Shown here one piece after another: positions 23,316 to 32,082 of a stretch of DNA of 64,000 nt. Made by a program: the position numbers and the translations under genes. The notes beneath the pieces are model-generated. The model made no database searches. It had not been told where the DNA came from and saw only the letters and a list, made by a program, of their open reading frames with translations. The stretch is from Helicoverpa zea (lineage: Eukaryota; Arthropoda; Insecta; Lepidoptera; Noctuidae), in assembly GCF_022581195.2 (NCBI RefSeq), contig NC_061467.1, positions 5,642,001-5,706,000 of the forward strand. Direction: 5' to 3'. Position 1 is the stretch's first letter. Each line of letters begins with the position of its first letter.

Positions 23316-23688
23316 TTACTGCCTCGTTGGTCTAGTTGTCGCAAGTGTGGCTGCTGAGCACGAGGTCTCGGGTACGATTCCCGAGTCGGGCCGAAATCGC
23401 TTTGTGGGTTTTAGAAGACTTTCACAAAGCAGCCCGAAGCCTGGAAGTTGGTGATTGATTCACCCGTGCATCGGAGAGCACGTCAATGTCGGTCCTGCGC
23501 CTGATCTCTTTCCGGTCGTGTCGGATTGCCGTCCCATCGGGCTATGAGAGTTAAGGAATAGTGAGTGCACCTGTGTCTGCGCAAATGCTTGTGCACTATA
23601 ATATGTCCTGCGCAGTTGGCTGATCTCCTTACATGAGAATTGCCGCCGTAGCCGATAATCGGCTAGGAAGACATCACATCACATCATC
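23316..23688 (+). mobile_element. tRNA-derived SINE
   Basis: The 5' end is tRNA-like, with an A box at 23328-23338 (tggtctagttg) and a B box at 23371-23381 (ggtacgattcc) 43 bases apart. A tRNA-unrelated body of about 280 bases follows, then a short 'acatcacatcacatcatcac' tail. The element is bounded by a 10-bp direct repeat, acatttcagt, at 23306-23315 and 23689-23698, which marks insertion by target-primed reverse transcription. SINEs of this build are common in moths. Copying would depend on a partner LINE sharing its 3' end. Confidence 0.85.
23328..23381 (+). promoter_or_regulatory. Internal RNA polymerase III promoter (A and B boxes) of the SINE
   Basis: A box tggtctagttg at 23328 and B box ggtacgattcc at 23371 match the two tRNA-type control blocks and keep tRNA-like spacing. 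This copy could still be transcribed by polymerase III. Confidence 0.7.
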
Positions 23689-23698
23689 ACATTTCAGT

Positions 23699-25374
23699 AG
23701 AAACAAGTAGTGGACCTGATCAATCATTTTCTCCGATCAACGAAGACGCAATAAACTTTCATAGTACTTTCACGGCTGTAATGACGAATAAGATTGTTTG
23801 CTCATTTATTGCTGACCAGTTTTTCTGTACGAACGTAAGAATCGAGCGCCACGCGTAACGTATCGTTAATTATAGAAACTGGAATTAATCTCGCCGAGTT
23901 GTCGTAATGGACATTCTCACGCATTGTTCTGAGAGGCCTTTATCAATAAATGTTTCTATGTGCGTAGGTAACGTGCCTTCTCAACAGAGAATTGAGTTCA
24001 CACAAGCACATGGGTGTACGTTTAGAGATTTGACATGGTCACGTGGCATAGATTCTACTAACGATGTAAGGGGAATTAATTAAGGTTACATTTGAACTCA
24101 CATTTAATTTCTGAATTTTATACACATAATGTAACTACCGATTGACCGTTCACAAAAACGTTAATTTAACAGAAATATGAAATTGTTGCGAAAACAAAAA
24201 GTGGCACGGTCTCATTACGTGCGGTAAGAGGAGACCGAGATCCATCACGCGGAACGACGGAGGTGTTAAAACAATTCGATTGGATCAGGTTTTTATTATT
24301 GCAAAGGTTATTGTTGAATCTCCGTGTGAAACAATATAATGCCGCCAGGCTGACCTGTCCCTTTCATTCGCCTATAAGTAATTGAAAAGAACATCTATTG
24401 GACTAGAAACGTCAGTCAAACGTGTAGGCAAGTGTGTTTAATTTAATAATGTTTAATGGCAAGTCATGTTTTGTCGATGGGAAAGAGATTAGACGACCTT
24501 TTCGTGGAAATGAAAACAAAGTTAGAAATGTATCACTTCCTAAGAAAACTACTAATGGGAAACTATAGTTCGTGTTTTCAGAATAACAGCTGCCAATATT
24601 CAGGAAAAAATTTTCCTGGGTTGTTTTCGTCAGTTTTTATGTAAACATAGATCAGTTGAATCGGAGAATCGGTTGAATTAGATTTGTGTGGGTATTTACC
24701 TTATGTAACCACCACTTTATTGGTTTACCGAGGCACTCTATGCCTGTTGTCATTCAATTATGCTCACTAACGCTGTATAAGTATTAAATAAAGAAACAAA
24801 ATACATTAAAAAAGCTTCATAATAAAAACAAAGTCCTTGAATCTGAAAGATAAATTTATTTGCAGCAGGGTCACAACAAAATATAAAAATAAGATTAGGC
24901 ATGACTAACGCCTCTCAAGGAGCGAACTGTTTCAACGTCTGGCGCACAGTCAATGACTTCCAAATATTTCATACTCGTACTTCAACACACAATTTATTAT
25001 ATTATTCACGTGAAACTGAAGACACGACGCTTTATAATAAAATCAAGAATATATTACAATAAATTCTATAAAATAAGACTCACGTAGGAAGAAACGTTTA
25101 CATATTTATTTTCACGTGTTCGATTCGTTGGAAGTATTGGAATATGGGAATGACGGCACAAAGCCAAGAAATCGTTTATAATGACGTAGCTACTTCCAAA
25201 CAACACCTTTATACATAGAATGACCGTGAATCCTTGAATATGTCTTTCTGTATTATTAGGTACATATCCTTTGATCTGGATTATTATCGCATATGATACG
25301 CATGAATCATTAGATATTCACTCCCGGAGTATTATGAGCCATCAGAGGAAGTACCTATTCTTTTTATTACTAAA
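23699..25374. other. Non-coding, no recognised feature
   Basis: AT-rich sequence. The 62-codon frame at 24456-24644 has no recognisable domain. No repeat or RNA gene seen. Confidence 0.45.
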
Positions 25375-25480
25375 ACTAGCTGTTGCCCGCAACTTCGTCT
25401 GCGTGGGCAATATAGAATCGTCAAAATACTACTTATCCCGTAGGTGCATTCTTTCACGTGACAGTATAATTAGGATTAGC
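25375..25480 (+). repeat. Fragment of a widespread lepidopteran repeat
   Basis: 'actagctgttgcccgcaact' continuing 'tcgtctgcgtgggcaatat' is the recurrent left part of an interspersed repeat known to me from moth and butterfly genomes. The 'ttgatagagtgaaccgattt' type of right part is found separately at 27745-27930. The class of the element is not clear to me. Confidence 0.5.
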
Positions 25481-25754
25481 ACTTAGCAGTCGCATAGATT
25501 CAATGATCAAGGTTGTGTTGTGGATGTGACCATTTATCTAAACAAAAGAAGTAAAGTTTGTGACGTTGTGAATATCTCTGGATCTAGTCAGCCAATTTGG
25601 AAAATTATTACGTATAGTGCGTAAGTAATTTTCACAGGAAACAGCTATAATCTATGTCTATATGCTTTGAGTCTGACAAAGCTGTCATTTGTACATTTTC
25701 TGCAGCTGCTGTGACTAATCAGAAGCCAGAAAGTCTGTCAGTCTTACCATGGAT

Positions 25755-25896
25755 AATGTCTTGTAATGTGACTGGATTGAAGAGATCAGATAGGTAGTCG
25801 CTCCAAGCAAAATATTGGTACTCGAACAGATTCGGCGACTGGAAGCCAACACCAACATAGTTGGGGAATAGCTGGATGGATGATGAAATGAGTCAT
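25755..25896 (+). mobile_element. LINE 3'-end fragment with GAT tail
   Basis: 'tggattgaagagatcagata', 'gactggaagcc' and 'aacatagttggg' occur in the order seen at the 3' ends of a very common lepidopteran non-LTR retrotransposon, and 'ggatggatgatga' closes it. The coding part is absent. The copy is strongly 5'-truncated. Confidence 0.6.
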
Positions 25897-25948
25897 CATC
25901 ATCAGCAGGCGCATAGGGTAGGATAGTTTCACTTACTCACTATGGTAA

Positions 25949-26307
25949 GGCTGACCCCACATTAGGCGTGCGCGATCCTCGGGCGTGTGAGTAGCGCGGG
26001 CGTCGCGAGCGCGCTGCGTGAACATCGCGTTTTGCTGCCCTGCGGCATGTGTGAAGAGTGCAAGCGACGCGCTCGAGGCGAACACGCGGCGCTCGAGTTG
26101 CGTTCTTACCCCTTCGCCCGCTATCCCCGCCGCCCGCTAAACGCCTTAGCAGTTAAACGTCAAGGAGAGCGGCGCGTGCGCGCCGCGAGCGCGCTACAAA
26201 TGCCGCAGGGCAGCAAAACACGACGGTCACGCAAAGCGCTCGCGACGCACGCGCGGCGCCCGCGCTACTCACACGCCCGAGGATCGCGCACGCCTAATGT
26301 GGTGGCC
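25949..26307. mobile_element. GC-rich MITE, 359 bp, with TIRs of about 115 bp
   Basis: The left arm starts ggctgaccccacattaggcg and the right end mirrors it as cgcctaatgtggtggcc. The arms stay complementary, with small indels, past 'gttttgctgccctgcggcat'. TAA stands on both sides (25946-25948, 26308-26310), as in PIF/Harbinger-type insertions. The element is about two-thirds G+C and full of CpG and GCGC, in sharp contrast with its AT-rich surroundings. The 107-codon open frame that spans it reads the two arms and is a by-product of this composition. Confidence 0.75.
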
Positions 26308-26310
26308 TAA

Positions 26311-27744
26311 GCCGGGACTCCACCGAAATGTTTGCATTAGTTCACGAATAGGCAAAATGTACGTATCTGAGAGAGTCCACTTCATGTGTTCGTACTTGAA
26401 ACCTGCAGTTTTGCCAAGATTTTCAAAATGTACGCTCGCAATTTGTCATTTCTTGGTGGAGCCAGCAAATCAAAAGAAACATAAGTGTTGTATACTGTGC
26501 GTCACTACCGCACACTGGGAAAATTTCGCTCTTGCGGAGGACGTTTATATACCATATTTTGTGTCACACGTAAACAGGACGACAGTAACTATCCACCGAA
26601 ACACTTTCTGATCTGATGAACGAACAAATCAGACTTGACTTGGTCACCTGGGGCCAATCAGGGCTCTATGAAGCGATAATACGCTTTGGCTCCTACTGTT
26701 ATTGTGGTTTCTGAAAATTTATTCACCTCATTCAACGATGAATGTAATTCTGATGGTACTATTAAGAACACTTGCTTAGCGCAGAAGCTGACGTTGGCAG
26801 GTCAACTCTTTTGACTTCTCGAATAGGATACCATTGGTTTTTGTGCAATGCACACCTGCAATACATTCTGGATTAGGATAGGATATAGGTGGATAGGATT
26901 TGCAACAGAGAACAATTCTGTCTTTGTAATTGAATGATATCAAACGTAGTTTTATATAAAAGGTGTTTTTTTAGACTTGGCTCGGGTCTAACTGAGACTG
27001 TTCGTAATCGTGAACAGTGTATTAATTGCGATCGGAAGTTGAAAGTAAGCATGTCTCTGGTATGCGACGCGTATTTTGTACGTTTTCAGACGCGATAAGG
27101 CAGCTCCCATTACTTATCTGCACTTTGTATCTGGGCTGGTTTTTAAAGCTACAGAAGCCTACATTACCTCACGCTTAGCAGCGCTTGCGAGAGATAGATC
27201 CTGATTTCTTCTAGGATTAAGTTTTCATATTTTGCATCAGAAAAAATAATACTACTCACTCAAAGTAATTTGTTTAAGGCCACCACATTAGTGGAAGATA
27301 AGCTAAACTATGTTTATGAAAAAATCCTGATATGAACTCCATCTGTAACTTTAAATTATAATTAAGTGTTCCACTAAAGTCATCATTTTTGACATAATGT
27401 TCAAAAAATAATTTAGATGGCACCGTTTTAAATTTGGCTGAGATCTATTAATTTTCCTTTCATCAAGGTAATAATTATAGTTGGATTTTGATGTGGCACG
27501 GCAAACTGACAAACACTATTGAAATGTCTATCGAAAAATTACACTACGTTTTAAAATATGGTGAATTACGGAAAATACACAACTCCATCTATTGAAATAA
27601 TAGTATATAAAGAATGTAAATGGTAATTCATTGTTATTTACCACCTCGCTTCTTGATGTATTTTATTTACCACAGATGGAGCTACTTTAACATGTACTGT
27701 TTTGTCAAACAGATTGCGTGTCGTAATATTTTACATCTTGAATT
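26311..27744. other. Non-coding, no supported gene
   Basis: No gene recognised. A lone 'ggccaccacatta' at 27284-27296 equals the outer end of the GC-rich MITE at 25949, but has no partner. Confidence 0.4.
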
Positions 27745-27930
27745 CACTAAATTAATCATATCTTTTGATAGAGTGAACCGATTTCGATGAAACAAAGCCT
27801 AAGTAATACCCCAAGTTACGTAGAACTTTTGTATATAAGCATTGTCTGCATTAAATTCGTAGATTTTACGTGAATCCCGAACAAACAATCACTTTCTACA
27901 GATTTATTATATGTATAGATATAGATGATA
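27745..27930 (+). repeat. Right-hand fragment of a widespread lepidopteran repeat
   Basis: 'gatagagtgaaccgatttcg', 'acgtgaatcccgaacaaaca' and a terminal 'ttattatatgtatagatata' are blocks that recur together in lepidopteran genomes. This probably belongs to the same family as the fragment at 25375. Confidence 0.45.
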
Positions 27931-28135
27931 TTGAAATCTGTTCTACCAGTTAAGCATGACCGACGGAAGGCGTAGTAAGCGTTATCGCAAAACTTCTCAA
28001 ACGCGTATAAAATTGCGCGAGTTTAAATGAAGAAGTAATTTGTCTCGATAATGTGTTCATTATCAAATAAATGTCGTATTTAGTTTTTATAAGCGTAAAT
28101 AGTGAAAGCAATAAAGTTTAATAGTGTTGTTTAAT

Positions 28136-28348
28136 ATGAGTGAGTGTAGTAACGTCGTCCGGCGGACGCGGGCTGTGAGCCGCTCGGGCGGGTCGAGTCG
28201 GGCGCCGCTGATGTGCGCACACGCCGGAAACCGCAGGTTCGCAGAAGCGCCGCGTGTAAATATTATTGCGCCGAACCCAGTGCCGCTCTTTAATAACGTG
28301 GCGAAATGCAGGCCGCGGGAAAAATTCCACTGTACCGCTACACGATGA
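28136..28348 (+). CDS. Candidate start exon or small ORF (unknown protein)
   Basis: AT-rich, leader-like sequence (about 28030-28135, ending 'agtgttgtttaat') changes abruptly into a GC-rich frame that opens at ATG 28136 with MSECSNVVRRTRAVSRSGGS and runs 70 codons to TGA. A possible donor, GTAAAT, follows codon 40 (just before 28258), so the exon may end there. The product would be basic and serine/arginine-rich at its start, with no recognised domain. The composition change and leader-like upstream sequence argue for a real start exon. The minus strand is also open across the patch, which weakens the case. Confidence 0.35.
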   Translation: MSECSNVVRRTRAVSRSGGSSRAPLMCAHAGNRRFAEAPRVNIIAPNPVPLFNNVAKCRPREKFHCTATR

Positions 28349-30541
28349 GATATTGGCAGGTTTTTGACCGCCACGCATGTTTATCGGCAGGAATTTTCTT
28401 TGTCCCGTTGAAGTTCAGAATGAGAAAGCGAAAATATTTTGCGTTTCTTAATCCTAAATACCACCAAAAACACCACTTACCTCATAGTTTCCACGTGATG
28501 TAACTTTAATACCAGCTGCATTTCATTCAAGAATTATCAATGAACAGAAAGGGGACCATTTTCCTAAAACTGGGCCAGAGCAAGTGTTTCGTCGAAAACT
28601 GGAAGTAGATTTAACGGTTCTTTGTAGAGACGGTCCACGACTTATTACGAGACTGTGCGTTATGTTTGTTCCTGTGTTGACTTAAAAGGTCCACATCAAG
28701 ACAATTCAAACAATAGGATTATTGCTTAGATAAGCAAACAGCTTCAATAAGTCTCCATTTCATTTGGAAATCATATTTGTATTTGAAGTCAGCCATCATA
28801 ATAGGTTCATTGAGCTGAAATCGTTTGCCATGTGTGGCTTCTAAGAGTTGGTTTAATGTTGTAAAGCGACATGTAGGTACACGCGTTTCCCCGGAACGAG
28901 TGAAGGTATACACACGTGTGGACAATGAGGGATGTGTCGTGTGTCGACGCCTCGCCGACAAAGGCTCGAGGCACGAGGCTATTTGTCAGTCAAACCTACA
29001 CAATCACGACTGGCCCGACGCACATACAAATGAGACGAAGCTTCACAGGATATAGCACAAAAAGTCTCTACTCTTGTTCCAAACTCAGCAAGGTTCATTT
29101 AACCCCTCAAGTACCTCCACAATTAGTGAACAGACACGAGAATATTTTGTACTCTCAACTTTATTGCAACATCGACTTTGATCCCAAATATTAGAGAAAG
29201 TGAAATATTTACGACCAATGCAACCGTAAAAACTATCATACGCATCGAAAGATTTTGTTTTAGAAACATTTTAGGGAGAGCGAGCTATAAAGCTGATTTA
29301 AGGGCTTATAAATTAAACACCTTTCGTTTAAACTTTCTTTAGATACGCCTATCGAATAACTTGTATTAGTTAATGATCAACAACCATTCATTACTCATAA
29401 AGAGGCCATCATGTTTGGTAAGAAAAACGTTTGTAACTTTTAAATTACTTTTGGAGTTGGATTTATTTTTGCGTTTGATTAATTTTACACTTGTGTTGGT
29501 AACATATGGGCTGGGGCTCAGTTCCCACATTATTGTCGAAGCATGGTGGATGTACCGGACAGCACTGACTATGACTCACCATCGACTGGAGGTCAAGAGC
29601 ACGCCGCGCCGGTAGACTACCTGATGAGCTTAGCGCTTGCCACAAATCAACCTCTCCTCGCCTATGCCATTCATTTAAATATTTATTGACTCCGTTGAAT
29701 TATTTAACAACTATTTATCACTCTCTCAATTAATAATTAAGACAGTTACATCACGAATTGACTAGTAATTGGAAATGATCGTAAAACGATTATGATTTTC
29801 AATTATACAACTCCTTAAATATAACGACGTATATAAACACCATCGGTAATGTAATTATTTTCTTCTTAATTCATCATTGTAACATAAACAGCTTATAATT
29901 TTAATGAAAACAAAATGTCAAGAGATCCGGCAAGAAATGTTTTCATTCATCTGCCTTACATTGAATTATGAATGTATTGGTCAATATTTATAATATTAAA
30001 TTGGGATTGTTTTTTTACAGACTGGAGTACAGGCTGAAACCGTGGCAAAACATAACTAGTTATGGAACTCTACTAAAACCATAATGCATAATTACCATTT
30101 CATCGATATCTTCCAAGACTTCCCAAAATTATTTGACAATAAAGGACGAACTAGCCACGGTGTATTCTCACGACGCAACGGCCAAGTGTGATCTAAATGA
30201 ATATACAGTATGTAGTTACAGTCTGCGCCGCCCACGCTTCCACTCTCGCATCGGGCCCCCTGTCACACGCGACCGGCCGACAGGAACGCCATTCTTTACT
30301 TATTATTGTACGAGCACTCCGAACAGAGATCGAGTACCCTCGCCTTCACGCCTCAGGAATGTTTGATGGCTGAAGCATCGCTGAAGATTTGCATTACTGT
30401 CATTCTCATCCATCTTGTATACTGCCTCAATGGTCTACAATTATTGTGAATGAACACAAAGCTTCAACAATACCCATAGGTTGTAATCACAGAAATTGAC
30501 AGGCGTTTTCAGCTCGATACTAAATTATAGGTCTAGACATG
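28349..30541. other. Non-coding, no supported gene
   Basis: Open frames at 28825-29194 and 30133-30366 carry GC-rich patches but lack convincing splice borders or domains. Ends at the target duplication of the LTR retrotransposon. Confidence 0.4.
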
Positions 30542-30546
30542 GACTT

Positions 30547-30771
30547 TTAGATGGTGGGGTGTCGTGTTCAGAGATAAGTAAATAAACCGAATACTAATTA
30601 ATACACTTTTATTTTCTGACTCCAATTAGGTTACATGGGATTTGGTACGGTCACAATATTTAGTAGCGTGCGTTGGTAGTGCGATATACGGGACAACTGG
30701 GGAGGCGAACACAATGCAAGTACAGTATGAACAATATTGATGCGTCAACAATTAGTGTAGGTCCCGCTACA
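30547..30771 (-). repeat. 3' LTR (225 bp)
   Basis: Read on the minus strand it starts TGTAGCGGGAC and ends CACCATCTAA. It carries the polyadenylation signal AATAAA and matches the other LTR base for base as far as I can see. The terminus is not the classical TG...CA pair at its right end. The boundary is set by the gactt target duplication. Confidence 0.9.
30608..30613 (-). promoter_or_regulatory. Polyadenylation signal AATAAA in the 3' LTR
   Basis: AATAAA on the minus strand, about 60 bases before the LTR's end, in the position where the element's transcript should terminate. The same signal exists in the 5' LTR at 36288-36293. Confidence 0.6.
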
Positions 30772-30790
30772 TCATTCCTCCCCTTTTTTT
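30772..30790 (-). promoter_or_regulatory. Polypurine tract
   Basis: On the minus strand the 19 bases before the 3' LTR read seven A, GGGGAGGAATGA, all purine except one T. This is the expected primer for plus-strand DNA synthesis. Confidence 0.85.
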
Positions 30791-31666
30791 AAAAAAAAAT
30801 TTTGACAAAAGATTTTTTTACAAAAAAATATATTCTTATCCAGTTACTATATAATCCAAGAAGTGCTTACAATGTTCACAAACAATATTATTAAATTACA
30901 GTCTCGACAAAAATTTGCTTACAGTATACATTTATACAATAACAACTTTGAAACAAGATGCTTGACGGGTTGTGCGATAAGCGCATGTTTGTCTCAGTAC
31001 TACTGGCTTTGTACCTAATGGCTTAGTGATTAAAAGATACACCTCTCGTGCCTGAGAGTGCAGGTTCAAACTTATGTTCATTATTACAAAGTAAATATCA
31101 AATACAGAGTAGAAAAAAATCTATCTTCAAAAAGGATAAAACTTTCTAAAAAAAAATCTTAAACTAAGTACAAAATGTTCTTAACCTTTGTGTTATACTC
31201 TGTTCTCCTCTCTTGGTGTCATTGTGGCCGGCCGGTACCAACAATACAAACTATACAGAATGTCCTACGATCGAAAAACAAAATATAACACAATACATCC
31301 TGTAACTGCCTTAAATCTATGTAATACACTACTCATATTCGTCTATTACAGTTGCGGAACACTTCTAGAGAGTCCGTCTTGACATTTAATGTGATTACAT
31401 ACATAATAGGTAACATGAAATATACATAATCTATATTATATACGATATACGTTAAGGGTAGTTATCATGCCGGGTTACTCTGCTATACATATTAAAAAAT
31501 AAAATTGCACGCTTGGCCTACTCGTACGAATGACCAAGAGTCTCCAGTATCCGACATGATGACGCCATAAAAAAATATACATTCACTACTGTTTAACATT
31601 CACTACACATTCACACAAATATAATATCACTTGAGAGAACGAAGGTTTTTGATCAGAATATTATTA
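30791..31666 (-). other. 3' noncoding region of the LTR retrotransposon
   Basis: About 880 bases between the third reading frame and the polypurine tract. It is AT-rich and without a frame of note in the element's sense. It holds a tRNA-like segment in the opposite orientation at 31009-31085. Confidence 0.6.
31009..31085 (+). ncRNA. tRNA-like or SINE-head-like segment inside the LTR element
   Basis: On the plus strand, antisense to the element, an A-box-like TGGCTTAGTGA (31019-31029) is followed 44 bases on by a B-box-like GGTTCAAAC (31063-31071). Between them ctctc ... gagag can pair as an anticodon-arm-like stem. No acceptor stem is convincing, so this is not a functional tRNA. It may be a decayed SINE head or a chance match. 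Confidence 0.3.
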
Positions 31667-31954
31667 TCAAAGCACAACTTTGGCTGTTGGCGGTGGACTC
31701 ATTGTATGTTGAGGTTGCACAGTTTCGACCTTAATACTAGGTAAGGCTACAGAACTGGCTACCATTTCTTTTCTTAACCATTTTCTCACGCCTCTAATGA
31801 ATCTTCGTTTCAGTGCGTACGCAAATACCATGATTAACATTATTATAATAACTATCATCACTATGCCAATAATATTTAGCTTATTATGCATGTGGGCCAC
31901 ATTAGATACATTTTCGTTTACAATGACGTTCTCTTTCGTTTGATTAGAGCCCAT
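31667..31954 (-). CDS. Third ORF: 95-residue single-pass membrane protein of the retrotransposon
   Basis: The frame lies 128 bases after pol and before the 3' LTR, where errantiviruses carry env. The product begins MGSNQTKE, fitting the N-myristoylation pattern (G2, T6). Residues 27-47 form one very hydrophobic membrane segment (IIGIVMIVIIIMLIMVF core), followed at once by a strongly basic stretch (KRRFIRGVRKWLRK, 49-62) and a proline-rich tail. There is no signal peptide, cysteine pattern or glycosylation-rich ectodomain, so it is not an envelope glycoprotein. A splice-acceptor-like sequence (caattttgcag, AG at 32051-32052) sits about 97 bases upstream of its ATG, suggesting a spliced mRNA. 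A lipid-anchored membrane role, perhaps at particle assembly or release, is inference. Confidence 0.65.
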   Translation of the reverse strand: MGSNQTKENVIVNENVSNVAHMHNKLNIIGIVMIVIIIMLIMVFAYALKRRFIRGVRKWLRKEMVASSVALPSIKVETVQPQHTMSPPPTAKVVL

Positions 31955-32082
31955 TTTGCTAATTTAGTCCACTATACTGATGTATCGTCTCAACGTAAAT
32001 GAAATTAAAGATCGCGATACCACAATTTGAAACTAATGTCCTAAATAAATCTGCAAAATTGACATTTTAACAATAAAATAAT
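31955..32082 (-). promoter_or_regulatory. Pol-ORF3 spacer with candidate 3' splice site
   Basis: Reading on the minus strand, 'ttattgttaaaatgtcaatt' leads into 'ttgcag' ending at 32051. This resembles a branch region plus acceptor. It would place the third frame first on a spliced transcript. The matching donor in the leader is not clear. Confidence 0.35.

Noticed and set aside
23321..23393. Functional tRNA gene
   Set aside because: The tRNA-like sequence is the head of a SINE bounded by target duplications. The stems are degenerate.
25987..26310. 107-codon arginine/alanine-rich frame
   Set aside because: It lies entirely within a GC-rich MITE and reads its inverted arms, so it is a composition artefact.
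27284..27296. Second copy of the GC-rich MITE
   Set aside because: Only 13 bases of the terminus match, with no opposite end or target duplication.
31667..31954. Envelope glycoprotein (env)
   Set aside because: It is in the env position but only 95 residues long, with no signal peptide, cleavage site, cysteine pattern or ectodomain.
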